A stretch of 64,000 nucleotides of DNA from an uncultured Chryseobacterium sp. (GCA_913774355.1 CAJYGB010000006.1:124001-188000), one strand, 5' to 3'; positions 44,330 to 52,849 are shown, counted from the stretch's first letter. Translations and numbers: made by a program. Notes: generated from the letters alone by a model not told the origin.

Positions 44330-44360
44330 AAAAGAAAGCCTGCAATTTAAAATTGCAGGC
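44330..44360 (-). terminator. terminator of tRNA-Ser
   Basis: GCCTGCAATTT paired with AAATTGCAGGC, a near-perfect palindrome (44338-44360). On the minus strand it is followed by TTTCTTTTT, 11 nt after the tRNA 3' end. Confidence 0.82.
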
Positions 44361-44371
44361 TTTTCAAGCTT

Positions 44372-44459
44372 TGGCGGAGAAAGAGGGATTCGAACCCCCG
44401 GACCTGTTACAGTCAACAGTTTTCAAGACTGCCGCAATCGACCACTCTGCCATTTCTCC
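44372..44459 (-). tRNA. tRNA-Ser (anticodon UGA)
   Basis: On the minus strand the 88-nt sequence starts GGAGAAATGGCAGAGTGG and ends with TTTCTCCGCCA. The acceptor stem GGAGAAA/TTTCTCC is perfect, the anticodon loop is CTTGAAA, a long variable arm (TTGACTGTAACAGGTC region) marks a class II serine tRNA, the T loop is GGTTCGAATCC, and CCA is encoded. Mobile element remnants end just beside its 3' side, but I found no duplicated 3'-end sequence that would prove an attachment site. Confidence 0.97.
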
Positions 44460-44493
44460 CTAAACTCCGGTTGTACGGTCGTTTTCAGTGGTG

Positions 44494-44524
44494 CAAATAT
44501 AAAACGTTTTTCTATTTTGGCAAA
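44494..44524 (-). promoter_or_regulatory. promoter of tRNA-Ser
   Basis: Minus strand TTTG (44524-44521), 19-nt spacer, TATATTTG (44501-44494): a perfect flavobacterial promoter about 35 nt before the mature tRNA. Confidence 0.82.
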
Positions 44525-44816
44525 ACAAATTTAATATAAATTTTAACAAAAATTAATAATAGGCTAAAAATCAGTCTGATTATTTTTAACGTATATTCCA
44601 GATTAAAAGGCTGGAAGAGGTAAAGCCGGATGCAGGAAGTTTCTTTTGTCAACATACTGATTAAAACCTTTGGCATTAAATAACCCTGTGAAAGCCAAAT
44701 TCACTTAAAATCCTTAATTATTTTTCTGCTTTTTTTATTTGTTAAATTACTAAAGCAATTAAATGTTATGCGATTCATGTTATTTTAGGCCGTAATCATC
44801 TTTTTTTAAAGTTAAA

Positions 44817-44854
44817 AATAAAAAAACGTGCTCCTTATGATAAGAAACACGTTT
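44817..44854 (-). terminator. terminator of trxB
   Basis: AAACGTG pairs with CACGTTT around an inner CTTAT/ATAAG stem; the minus strand continues TTTTTTTA. It lies 34 nt after the trxB stop. Confidence 0.75.
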
Positions 44855-44887
44855 ATATTTTAAAATTATTATACTGCTGATGTATGA

Positions 44888-45829
44888 TTAGCGTAATTCA
44901 GCAAGGTATTTTTCAGCATCCATGGCGGCCATACAACCACTTCCTGCAGCAGTGATCGCCTGTCTGTAGATATGATCCTGAACATCTCCTGCTGCAAAAA
45001 CACCCGGAAGATTTGTTCTGGAAGAGCCTTTTTCAGTAACAATATATCCATTTTCATCCAGATCGATCTGTCCAACAAAGATATCGGTGTTAGGCTTATG
45101 CCCGATGGCAATGAAAATACCGTGCACATCAATGGTTGATGTTTCCTGGGTCTGGTTGTTGATAACGACCGCTCGTTCTACCAAGTTATTTTCCCCTTCG
45201 ATCCCGATCAGCTCATGGTGGAACTTCACTTCGATATTCGGGGTATTGTTTACGCGGTGGATCATTGCTTTGGAAGCCCTGAATTCGTCTTTTCTTACCA
45301 GCATGGTTACTTTGTTAACCAGCTTGGCCAGGTAAGTCGCCTCTTCTGCTGCCGTATCTCCGGCTCCTACTACGACTACATCTTTTCCCCTGTAGAAAAA
45401 TCCGTCACAGGTAGCGCAGGCAGATACTCCTCCCCCGTTATATTTCTTCTCGTCATCAAGGCCTAGGTATTTTGCAGTAGCTCCGGTAGAAATAATAACC
45501 GTTCTTGCAAAAATCTCCTTGTTTCCCGCGTATAATTTATGTACGCCGCCTTCTTCTCTGGAGAATTCGGCTTTGGTGATCATTTCGTAATGTACTTTGG
45601 TATCGAACCGTTCCGCTTGTTTTTGCAAATCCATCATCATTTCAGGACCTGTAATTCCCGCCGGATATCCCGGGAAGTTGTCTACTTCCGTCGTGGTCGT
45701 TAATTGTCCGCCGGGCTCCAAACCTGTATACAGTTCAGGTTTCAAATCTGCTCTAGCTGCATAAATAGCTGCTGTAAAGCCGGAAGGCCCGGATCCAACG
45801 ATCACACAATCTAAAATGTTTTGCTCCAT
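44888..45829 (-). CDS. trxB: thioredoxin-disulfide reductase
   Basis: FAD/NADPH-dependent reduction of thioredoxin. 313 aa. FAD motif GSGPSGFTAAIYAARADL near residue 12, redox-active CATC (SACATCDGFFYRGK) near 137, NADPH motif VVVGAGDTAAEEA near 153, and the FAD-ribityl contact GVFAAGDVQD near 282. Standard length. Monocistronic, with its own terminator. Confidence 0.97.
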   Translation of the reverse strand: MEQNILDCVIVGSGPSGFTAAIYAARADLKPELYTGLEPGGQLTTTTEVDNFPGYPAGITGPEMMMDLQKQAERFDTKVHYEMITKAEFSREEGGVHKLYAGNKEIFARTVIISTGATAKYLGLDDEKKYNGGGVSACATCDGFFYRGKDVVVVGAGDTAAEEATYLAKLVNKVTMLVRKDEFRASKAMIHRVNNTPNIEVKFHHELIGIEGENNLVERAVVINNQTQETSTIDVHGIFIAIGHKPNTDIFVGQIDLDENGYIVTEKGSSRTNLPGVFAAGDVQDHIYRQAITAAGSGCMAAMDAEKYLAELR

Positions 45830-46022
45830 AATTTGCTTTTCAAAAGGATTTAAAATTTACGTCCGCTAAGTTCGTAATTTTTAATATGTAATTAAAGTTA
45901 TTTTAATGATACTTGTCAATATCTGATATGTTGAATGTCGATGAAAAGTTGTATGGTCAATTGAGAATTTCATTACTGCTGAAATTGATAAACGAAGTGA
46001 ATTGCCCCTTCACCATTCACGT

Positions 46023-46105
46023 TTTAAAAACCACCCCGTCAAAAATTCTTTCTGAATTTTCGCCACCCCTCCGGAGGAGGGGAATTTCGGTTAGGGTTTT
46101 GGTAG
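46023..46105. repeat. ACCACCCCGTCAAAATTC palindromic repeat, copy 1
   Basis: Runs AAACCACCCCGTCAAAAATT, GAATTTTCGCCACCC, CTCCGGAGGAGGGGAATTTC. A second copy is at 58131-58200. The segment can fold into a large hairpin. It occupies the 348-nt gap between holA and trxB (45830-46177), with no gene otherwise. Confidence 0.62.
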
Positions 46106-46177
46106 TTTGTCAATAACAGCGAATTTTCACTCTCCCAATTAACCACTGAAGCGGATTGACCATTGACCATTCACCCT

Positions 46178-47215
46178 TTACACTTTCATCTTGATCTTGT
46201 CGACATTGATGATTTTATACACCAGTTCCTTGATTAGTTCCGCTTCGCTCATGTTGACGGCACCAAGGCCTTTTCCTTTCATATCGAATTCCCTTAAAAT
46301 GGAAATCACCCGTGTGGCATGCTTCAAAGGATACAGCCTGGCCGATTCCGCGTAGTCTTTGATAAAATACGGATTAACGCCCATCTGTGAAGCGATTGCC
46401 TGCGGCGACTGCCCGGCCATCGTATTGTAGATGATGACGTTGGAAAAATAATTATACAGGCTGGCCAGCATCATCACAAAAGGATTATTCTTCGGGTTTT
46501 TCCCCATAAAATGAGCAATTTTAAAGGCTGCATTGGCATTTTTTGTTCCCAGAGCTTTCTGTAGCTCAAAAACATTGTATTCTTTGCTGATTCCGATGTG
46601 GTCTTCTACGATTTTCCCATCCAGCATTTCTCCCGGTTTAAGGATGATCTTGAGTTTATTCAGTTCGTTGGCGATTCTTGAGAGGTCATTTCCTAAATAT
46701 TCCGCAAGCAGATGGGAAATATTCGGGACTGTTTTAATGCTCAGTTTGATGCACTCATCGGCAATCCATTTCGGGAGCTGTGATTCTTTAATGGATTCGC
46801 TCAGGAAAAGTGCTCCGGTCTTTTCCAGGGATTTGGTTACCTTTTTTCTGCTGTCGAGCTTTTTGTGCTTGTGCGCGAAAACCAGAACGGTAGAAGGAAC
46901 CGGATTCTGAACGTAGGCTTCCAACGCGTTGGTTTCACTTTCCGCCAGCCTGAGATCCTGCGCTTCTTTCACGATGATCACCTGCTTGTCCCCCATCATC
47001 GGAAACTGCCGGGCCAGCGAAAGGATTTCATGATATGAGGTGTCTTTGCCGTAGACCACGGTCTGATTGAAGGCTTTTTCATCCTCCGTTAAAAAGTCGT
47101 GTTCAAGGGCTTTTACTGCAAGATCGATAAAGTAGGATTCTTCTCCGTGGAAAAAATAAATCGGTAAAACTTCTTTATTTTTAATATTTTTGAGGATTAC
47201 ATCTAATTCTTTCAT
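46178..47215 (-). CDS. holA: DNA polymerase III subunit delta
   Basis: Clamp-loader subunit that opens the beta clamp. 345 aa, normal for the family. Recognisable parts: LPIYFFHGEESYFIDLAVKAL near residue 17 (Walker-like N-terminus without a functional P-loop), FPMMGDKQVIIVKEAQDL near 70, LAEYLGNDLSRIANELNKL near 168 and the C-terminal collar domain (NPFVMMLASLYNYFSNVI). It is divergent from the HsdR_N-domain gene with only 7 nt between start codons. Confidence 0.94.
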   Translation of the reverse strand: MKELDVILKNIKNKEVLPIYFFHGEESYFIDLAVKALEHDFLTEDEKAFNQTVVYGKDTSYHEILSLARQFPMMGDKQVIIVKEAQDLRLAESETNALEAYVQNPVPSTVLVFAHKHKKLDSRKKVTKSLEKTGALFLSESIKESQLPKWIADECIKLSIKTVPNISHLLAEYLGNDLSRIANELNKLKIILKPGEMLDGKIVEDHIGISKEYNVFELQKALGTKNANAAFKIAHFMGKNPKNNPFVMMLASLYNYFSNVIIYNTMAGQSPQAIASQMGVNPYFIKDYAESARLYPLKHATRVISILREFDMKGKGLGAVNMSEAELIKELVYKIINVDKIKMKV

Positions 47216-47222
47216 CTTATAA

Positions 47223-47651
47223 ATGGAACTTCCAAAACTGAACTTTCAGGAAACTTTTGATTTTAAACTCAGGAAAGACAAAGATAAGTTTTTTATTTAT
47301 GATCCCATCCGCAAAAGCTATCTTTTGCTCACGCCCGAGGAATGGGTCCGGCAGCATTGGGTCCATTATTACCTGACGGTAAAATCCTACTCCGTCTCCG
47401 CCCTGGTTACCGAAAAAAAGATTGTCCTTAACGGGCTCACGAAACGAATCGATCTGCTGGTTACCGAAAAGGCACAGCCTAAAATTTTAATCGAATGCAA
47501 GGCCCCGCAGATCAAATTAACGGAAAAGACTTTTGAACAGACGGCCCGTTACAACTCGATTATCGGTGCGAAAGAGATCGTTCTGACGAACGGGCTGCAA
47601 CATATTCATGCGTATTTTGAGGAGGGTGAATATGTGTTTTATAGGCCATAA
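47223..47651 (+). CDS. HsdR N-terminal-like domain protein (142 aa)
   Basis: A stand-alone domain related to the N-terminal nuclease-fold part of type I restriction subunits. The PD-(D/E)xK-like core is visible: KRIDLLVTEK near residue 80 and KILIECKAPQIKL near 90, with WVRQHWVHYYL before it. This small protein is typically found beside holA in flavobacteria, so it is probably a housekeeping nuclease or accessory rather than a restriction enzyme. Activity is untested. Confidence 0.85.
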   Translation: MELPKLNFQETFDFKLRKDKDKFFIYDPIRKSYLLLTPEEWVRQHWVHYYLTVKSYSVSALVTEKKIVLNGLTKRIDLLVTEKAQPKILIECKAPQIKLTEKTFEQTARYNSIIGAKEIVLTNGLQHIHAYFEEGEYVFYRP

Positions 47652-48008
47652 TAGTTTTGCAATTTTTATTTTGTAATCGGGATTTTAAGGATTGGGCAAT
47701 GTTATTATGATGGCCATAGGGCTTTGATTGTGTCCCGGTTTTTTTTAAGGGTAACTTTTGCGATGTTTTCATACTGTTGATCCTGGATGTTTATGTTTAA
47801 TTTTCTTTGCGGGTTTTTGAATTTTTTTTGGATAAAAGGTTCAAAATAAAAGATTGTCATCACGAAATTAATATTCCAAGGTTTCGTACCGGAGCACAGT
47901 TTTTGTATTGATGACCGATATCCTAGCCCCGATTGCAGTGGAAATCCTTTTTTGCAAAAAAAGATTGCAACGGAAAGCGGGAAAAAGCTCCTAAAAAAAT
48001 TAAATTTT

Positions 48009-48752
48009 ATGACCAAATCTATCTTATTGGGTGCGGCTTTGCTGACCTCGGCGACCGTATTCAGCCAGAATCTTAAAACGGTTTCGTACCAAGACGGCAG
48101 CCAGAAACTGAACGGGCTGGTAACCTCCAATGCCGGGAAAAAACTTCCGGGCGTGCTGATCCTACCTGCCTGGAAAGGTATCGACGACGAAGCAAAAAAC
48201 GCTGCTGCCGAACTTGAGAAACAGGGATACATTGCTTTTGTGGCCGATATTTACGGAGAGGGAAATATTCCTGCCGATAATAACGCCGCGGCAAAAGCTT
48301 CCGGCTATTACAAGAAAAACTACGAAGCCTACCAGAAAAGGATCATGCTGGCTCTGGAACAGCTGAAGAAAAACGGCGCGATGCCGGACCGTATCGCCGT
48401 AATCGGCTACTGCTTCGGAGGAACGGGTGCCCTGGAATCCGCCAGAGGAAAAATGCCGGTTGTTGGTGTGGTTTCCATTCACGGAAGCATTGGGAAAGAC
48501 CAGTCGAGACCGAACGGACCTATTTCGACAAAAATCCTGGTGGAAAATCCTGCGGACGACCAAAGCGTAACGCCGGAAGACTACAACAACCTGATCAAGG
48601 AAATGAACGACGGCAACGCCGACTGGCAGATTATCACCTATGCACATTCCAAACATACGTTCACGGATCCGAAGTCACCCGACTATAATCCTGTGATGGC
48701 GAAAAGAGCCTGGAATCATACGCTGATGTTTCTGAAGGAAATCCTGAAATAA
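48009..48752 (+). CDS. secreted dienelactone hydrolase family protein
   Basis: 247 aa from ATG 48009, which gives a signal peptide (MTKSILLGAALLTSATVFSQ); an upstream in-frame ATG at 47952 would destroy it. Alpha/beta hydrolase with a Cys nucleophile in VIGYCFGGTGALE near residue 139, Asp in ENPADDQSVTP near 184 and His in YAHSKHTFTDP near 214. The catalytic triad order is that of DLH. Substrate is unknown; periplasmic location suggests ester or lactone detoxification. Confidence 0.88.
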   Translation: MTKSILLGAALLTSATVFSQNLKTVSYQDGSQKLNGLVTSNAGKKLPGVLILPAWKGIDDEAKNAAAELEKQGYIAFVADIYGEGNIPADNNAAAKASGYYKKNYEAYQKRIMLALEQLKKNGAMPDRIAVIGYCFGGTGALESARGKMPVVGVVSIHGSIGKDQSRPNGPISTKILVENPADDQSVTPEDYNNLIKEMNDGNADWQIITYAHSKHTFTDPKSPDYNPVMAKRAWNHTLMFLKEILK

Positions 48753-48790
48753 CGGAATAATGTAGCAGTGTAACAATTTAACAATGTAAC

Positions 48791-48850
48791 AATGAAAACA
48801 GTATAACAATGTATTGATCCGCAAGAACTGCATTGTTATACTGTTTCATT
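48791..48850. repeat. AACAATG inverted repeat between convergent genes
   Basis: AATGAAAACAGTATAACAAT (48791-48810) is repeated inverted at 48831-48850 with one extra A, preceded by TGTAACAATTTAACAATG. It can fold as a 20-bp hairpin and may terminate both convergent genes. A related block is at 49310-49500. Confidence 0.65.
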
Positions 48851-48869
48851 ATCAGATGTCTACATCTTA

Positions 48870-49247
48870 TTATTTTGCTTCCAGTTCTACCTTATACTCT
48901 TTCGGTGAATATTTGGTAAGGGAGCCTGTAACCGTATCTATCCCGATACCGATTATTCCTCCTAATAAAATATTAACAAGGGTAACCGGATTGAAGGTTT
49001 TGGTAAGCTTTACTTCCTTATTGCTGAAGCCTTCTTTTTCAAAAGTCACCATCTGCTTGCTTAAAGATCGTGGAATTTCTGCCGTACATGGCGTGGTGCA
49101 TTTTTCGATTCCTTTATGGATTACTTTGGCACCTTCCGGAGTGGAATTAAAGGTGATTTTGTCCTTTGTTCCGGTAATAATGGTTGCACATGAAGTCACA
49201 GACAGGGTAATGCCCAATAAAAGGGCTCCTGATAATTTGTTTTTCAT
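48870..49247 (-). CDS. PEGA-domain-like lipoprotein (125 aa)
   Basis: Lipoprotein signal MKNKLSGALLLGITLSVTSC, lipidated Cys at residue 20. A PEGA-like beta domain follows (ITFNSTPEGAKVIHKG, then TPCTAEIPRSL), and a hydrophobic glycine-rich segment near residue 95 (VNILLGGIIGIGIDTVTG). Resembles small envelope lipoproteins often annotated as PEGA or translation-initiation-like. Likely a cell-envelope structural role. Confidence 0.78.
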   Translation of the reverse strand: MKNKLSGALLLGITLSVTSCATIITGTKDKITFNSTPEGAKVIHKGIEKCTTPCTAEIPRSLSKQMVTFEKEGFSNKEVKLTKTFNPVTLVNILLGGIIGIGIDTVTGSLTKYSPKEYKVELEAK

Positions 49248-49309
49248 AGTTTAAGTTTTTCTGATCTTAAAAATTTCTGCGAACATACGAAATTTGAAAC
49301 AATGGGGCA

Positions 49310-49500
49310 ATGGAACAATATATCAGTATAACAATCTAGCAATGCAATAAGGTAACAATGAAAACAGTCTAGCAATGTACCCATGATGAGGGATTGCATT
49401 GTTAAACTGTTCTATTGTTTAAATGGTTACATGTTCCTACTGGAATAAAAAAACAGTGCAGCAATTACAGGAGAGGTAAATTGTTACACTGTTACATTTA
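49310..49500. repeat. AACAATG-type repeat block
   Basis: Multiple imperfect copies of GTAACAATG/CTAGCAATG, including an imperfect inverted repeat AACAGTCTAGCAATG ... CATTGTTAAACTGTT near 49372-49412. Fills the gap between the lipoprotein promoter region and the cupin stop; no gene. Confidence 0.6.
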
Positions 49501-49521
49501 TTAAATTGTCACATTATACGA

Positions 49522-49893
49522 TCAGTCCACACCCTCTTCTTCCCGGTTCACCGATTCTACCGAAAAAGCCGGCAGGCAGATGGACACATATTCGCATTCT
49601 TCCGGAAACGGATTGCTGTAGCGGATTCTTGCTCCTTTTTCGATCATGATACTCTGTCCTTTTTCCAGCACAACGGTTTCACCATCGATTTCAAACTGCT
49701 TTTTCCCTGAAATAATGAAGGTAAATTCATCAAACTCTGGCGTCTGGTGCGGCTCGCTCCAATCCGGTGGTGCCACCATGTGTGCAATGGATATATTGGA
49801 ATTCCCGGTGGAATTTCCCCAATGTTCCTCAATCAGTTTACCGTCGGTAGTCGGAACGACAAACGGGGTCTGTTGGATTTTAAATTTTTTCAT
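49522..49893 (-). CDS. cupin domain-containing protein (123 aa)
   Basis: Single-domain cupin barrel. Motif 1 region EPHQTPEFDEFTFIISG near residue 47 and motif 2 region IMIEKGARIRYSNPF near 84. It lacks the full HxHx3-4E-H metal set (only one His is evident), so it may bind a small ligand rather than act as a dioxygenase. Start codon overlaps the acetyltransferase stop by 4 nt (ATGA), so the two are co-translated. Confidence 0.85.
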   Translation of the reverse strand: MKKFKIQQTPFVVPTTDGKLIEEHWGNSTGNSNISIAHMVAPPDWSEPHQTPEFDEFTFIISGKKQFEIDGETVVLEKGQSIMIEKGARIRYSNPFPEECEYVSICLPAFSVESVNREEEGVD

Positions 49894-50417
49894 AACCAGT
49901 TTTGTTTTTGGATTTGATATAAAATATTGGTTCTTGAAGGTTCCCCGAAGTAAGCCACTTCTTGTTCACCCTGATTTTCTGCACCCAGCCTTTCCATAGC
50001 CGTCCGTGATCGGATGTTGTCTTTTCCGACATGGAAATAAACGGTATCTATAAACTGAAAGATGTAATCCAGCATCAGCTTCTTGATCTGCTGATTGATC
50101 TTCCTGCCCCAGGATTTTGTTCCGTAAAAAGTATAGCCGATAAAAATACTGTTGTTTTCATCGTCAAAATCATAAAAACGGGTGCTGCCCAGAATATCTC
50201 CAGTTGCCCTTTCGACAACTTTAAAGGCACCTCCGCTTTCAATAGCTCCCTGAAAAAAGTTTTCGAAGACTTCTCTTCTGTACCGGTCTTTGTTGGGATG
50301 CTGTTCCCATACTTTAGGATCGGAAGCCACTTCGTATAAAGACTCAAAATCCCCTTGCTGTAAGGGGATCAGTTGATATGTTTCGTTTTCTAAAATGGTC
50401 TGAATAGAAAAGTTCAT
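49890..50417 (-). CDS. GNAT-family N-acetyltransferase
   Basis: 175 aa, RimJ/RimL-like. Acetyl-CoA-binding pattern: ATGDILGSTRFYDFDDENNS near residue 70, then GYTFYGTKSWGRKINQQIKK near 94 and the C-terminal NIRSRTAMERLGAENQGEQE near 133, where NxxSxxxxERLGF-type residues contact CoA. Acceptor is unknown. Operon: DUF2911, this gene, cupin. Confidence 0.9.
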   Translation of the reverse strand: MNFSIQTILENETYQLIPLQQGDFESLYEVASDPKVWEQHPNKDRYRREVFENFFQGAIESGGAFKVVERATGDILGSTRFYDFDDENNSIFIGYTFYGTKSWGRKINQQIKKLMLDYIFQFIDTVYFHVGKDNIRSRTAMERLGAENQGEQEVAYFGEPSRTNILYQIQKQNWL

Positions 50418-50419
50418 GA

Positions 50420-51025
50420 TTAACTTTTTGTTTTTGCCGCGTCGGATTCGATTTTTTTGATCTCTTTCAGCTTTTCTGCAATCTTCGTTACCGCTTCAGG
50501 CTTTGATGGCTTCAAAGGCACTTCTGCCTGTGCATAATCCCATTTCAGTACCAGGTTGGCCGAATTTTCGTCGGTCGGGTTCAAAGTAATCTCAAACCAT
50601 TCCTGCTTGTCGGCAAGCTTGTTTACGGGAACCGTAATGTCTACCACATCCTGTCGCGGATCGTACGTAAAGGCACCCCACTGCTGGAAATCTTTATTTA
50701 AAATGACTTTCCATTCTTTCTCTGTAGGAACAATGAATAAACCGTAGGTTCCGGCCTGAACGATCTTTCCGCCAAAATTCACCGACTGTCCGAAAGTAAT
50801 TTTCGTAGAGGAGTTAGCTCCTGCTCTCCAAACCTGTCCGTACGGTACCAGTTCTCCAAAGATTTTTCTCCCTTTTACGCCTGGCCTTCCATAATCGACG
50901 GTGATTTTAGACATGGAAAACTGCTGCTCCACCGTCTGGCGCGGACTGGCTGCCGGTACCGAATAATCCTGGGCAAAACTGAGAACCGAAGTCGAAAGGC
51001 AAACTGCAAATAATAACTTTTTCAC
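50420..51025 (-). CDS. DUF2911 domain protein, secreted
   Basis: 201 aa with signal peptide (ends LSFAQ, residue 19). DUF2911 spans about residues 25-175: ITVDYGRPGVKGRKIFGELV, PYGQVWRAGANSSTKITF and YGLFIVPTEKEWKVILNKD. The C-terminal tail (KPEAVTKIAEKLKEI) is a charged helix. Function unknown; the family is common in Bacteroidota envelopes. First gene of a three-gene unit with spacings of 2 nt and an overlap. Confidence 0.9.
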   Translation of the reverse strand: MKKLLFAVCLSTSVLSFAQDYSVPAASPRQTVEQQFSMSKITVDYGRPGVKGRKIFGELVPYGQVWRAGANSSTKITFGQSVNFGGKIVQAGTYGLFIVPTEKEWKVILNKDFQQWGAFTYDPRQDVVDITVPVNKLADKQEWFEITLNPTDENSANLVLKWDYAQAEVPLKPSKPEAVTKIAEKLKEIKKIESDAAKTKS

Positions 51026-51145
51026 TTTTTTAAATTTTGTTTAAAATTACGAAATTGGATAGAAAAATTGATTTTCGGGTCTTGTAAATTTTGTTAAAAA
51101 AGAGATCGCTAAAATTATTCTCTAAACTGAATTGCACACTTTGTT

Positions 51146-51919
51146 CTATTTTCGAAGCACTTTGATGTTGGTATACCGAAACACTTTCCCTGCTTCTTTT
51201 TCACTCACCTTTACCAGATTTTTATTTTTAGGGAATCCCTTTTCGCTTACAACCTGTCCTGTGACTTTAATTTTAACAGGCAGGTTATTCCCTGTAAAAA
51301 GCTTATCTGCATCCATCAGTTTCCCATTGGCTGGTTCCAGCCAGTAATATATTTTTTGATCTTCGTTTTGTTTTTTATGGGACTCACTCCACTGAGCACA
51401 AGTGCATGCAATAGCATTGTAATCCAGAACAAGAGTTTCTATTTTAGAATCGGATTTAAAATCAGGTTTATCGAGGACTTCAAGTTCGGTGTATCGAAAT
51501 ACTTTTCCTCTGGGCATAGGTTCTTCATTCTGAATTGTTCCCCTCGGAACATCTTTTTTTGTATAAAACTGCCCTTTTATTCTCAGAAAATGCCTTAATA
51601 CATCAAAATAAACAGGTAATTCCAAATTTTCATCCGCAGGTTCTATGTAGAAATATAAATTTTTAATTCCTTGATTTTTAACAGAGTTCAGATCTTTTAC
51701 ACGGATCCAGCCCGGACAGGCACAGCCAAAAGCGGTATACTCAATATCAAGTTTTTGAGTTTTGCCAATCAATGTATTTGTTGGATCGGAAATAACTTTT
51801 AGTCTTGTAACATTCTGGTATTGAGAATATTTTTTTTGACTTTCATTACAAGCGATTCCTAAAGAAATAAGAATTATTATTACGGTATTCTTTAAAGGGT
51901 AAGACACTGTATTTTTCAT
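51146..51919 (-). CDS. hypothetical lipoprotein with internal duplication (257 aa)
   Basis: No family recognised. Lipoprotein signal (LISLGIACNES, Cys near residue 24). Two tandem repeats of about 100 residues: first KLDIEYTAFGCACPGWIR ... YFYIEPADENLELP ... KGQFYTKKDVPRG; second TLVLDYNAIACTCAQWSE ... YYWLEPANGKLMDA ... TGQVVSEKGFPKN. Each has a C-x-C-x2-W motif and a Y/F-x-L/I-EPA motif. The paired CxC could form disulfides or bind a metal. Follows the next gene by 3 nt (operon). Confidence 0.78.
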   Translation of the reverse strand: MKNTVSYPLKNTVIIILISLGIACNESQKKYSQYQNVTRLKVISDPTNTLIGKTQKLDIEYTAFGCACPGWIRVKDLNSVKNQGIKNLYFYIEPADENLELPVYFDVLRHFLRIKGQFYTKKDVPRGTIQNEEPMPRGKVFRYTELEVLDKPDFKSDSKIETLVLDYNAIACTCAQWSESHKKQNEDQKIYYWLEPANGKLMDADKLFTGNNLPVKIKVTGQVVSEKGFPKNKNLVKVSEKEAGKVFRYTNIKVLRK

Positions 51920-51922
51920 AGT

Positions 51923-52726
51923 TCATCGTATTCTTTTATATTCATAAGTGGTTTTTCCGCGATATTTAAAATCATCTTCACTCAGTATACGGCCGTATTG
52001 TCTTTTCTCAATTAAAGAATCCTGTTTATTATAATAATACCGATCAAGATACTCGACATATTCATTCGGATTTCTGCCTGTTGTTATACAGCTATCCCTT
52101 TCATAGATCAGTTTATTTTTTGAATTGTATTTAAAATAAGTTCTTACCTTTTGATTGCCAGAAACCCAGTTCTCAACTAATTTATTTCCATTCTGATCAT
52201 ACTTAAATTCAGAATATTTTGATACCGAACCATTTTCAATATTTATCGCTTCAGAAATTCTGTTATTCCGGTATTTATAATAAATAAATAATTTTCTGAA
52301 CGGATATTCTTCCCGTATCAACTGATTCGATTTACTATAAGCATATATTTTAAGAGTATCTATATCACCGAACTGATAAGTTATAAATCTTAAATTTTGT
52401 TTTCGGTCATAAATGTATTGGTCAGTTAAAATATTTGTTCTTCCTCCGCGGCGGTAAACAGATTTCACCTGAGATAGTTTCCCATTATGATTATAAAAGA
52501 AAAAGGATAACCCGTTTTTACAAATCAGTCTGTTCTTTGAATCAAAAATCAGTTGTCTTTTTTTCTCAAAATTCAAAGAATCATTTTGATTGAATTCTCT
52601 TGTAATAATTTCCAATCCATATTTTTTATTTTTACTGACAGCATTGACCAATTTTATTTTTTCCAGTTCCCCCGAACAGGAAACTGCAAGTAATAAAATT
52701 GGGAATATTAAAATAAATTTTGACAT
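51923..52726 (-). CDS. hypothetical lipoprotein with YD/RHS-like repeats (267 aa)
   Basis: Lipoprotein signal (LLLAVSCSGEL, Cys at residue 17). The body consists of about eight short strands-and-turn repeats of the kind KYDQNGNKLVENW, YNSKNKLIYERDS, YDRKQNLRFITYQF, similar to YD repeats or MORN-like antisense-variant domains seen in Bacteroidota lipoproteins. Probably a surface or periplasmic beta-structure. First gene of the pair with 51146-51919. Confidence 0.75.
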   Translation of the reverse strand: MSKFILIFPILLLAVSCSGELEKIKLVNAVSKNKKYGLEIITREFNQNDSLNFEKKRQLIFDSKNRLICKNGLSFFFYNHNGKLSQVKSVYRRGGRTNILTDQYIYDRKQNLRFITYQFGDIDTLKIYAYSKSNQLIREEYPFRKLFIYYKYRNNRISEAINIENGSVSKYSEFKYDQNGNKLVENWVSGNQKVRTYFKYNSKNKLIYERDSCITTGRNPNEYVEYLDRYYYNKQDSLIEKRQYGRILSEDDFKYRGKTTYEYKRIR

Positions 52727-52816
52727 ATCCGGTTATTAATTATTGAATTTTTATAAAATTACATGTATTCTTTGAATTTCAATGGTCTGCTAAGATAAAT
52801 TCGTGTTATGCTGATA

Positions 52817-52849
52817 AAACCTAACGGGTTTTAAAAACCCGTTAGGTTT
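52817..52849. repeat. 33-nt perfect hairpin
   Basis: AAACCTAACGGGTTTT and AAAACCCGTTAGGTTT separated by a single A: a perfect 16-bp inverted repeat in the gap after carB. It is stronger than needed for a terminator and recalls intergenic palindromes common in flavobacteria. Confidence 0.7.

Larger units (their letters stand above)
44461..44887. other. intergenic region between tRNA-Ser and trxB
   Basis: Holds the tRNA promoter, a short GGCTGGAAG repeat at 44606-44645 (GGCTGGAAGAGGTAAAGCCG) and the trxB terminator. No gene is seen. Confidence 0.55.

Noticed and set aside
44372..44459. Attachment-site duplication of the tRNA-Ser 3' end
   Set aside because: I looked for a second copy of the tRNA 3' sequence (GGATTCGAAC and GGCGGAGAAAGAG) across 33-44 kb and saw none, so integration at this tRNA is not shown.
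48791..49500. CRISPR-like array from the repeated AACAATG units
   Set aside because: Repeats are short, imperfect, unevenly spaced and self-complementary, with no unique spacers of constant length and no cas genes.
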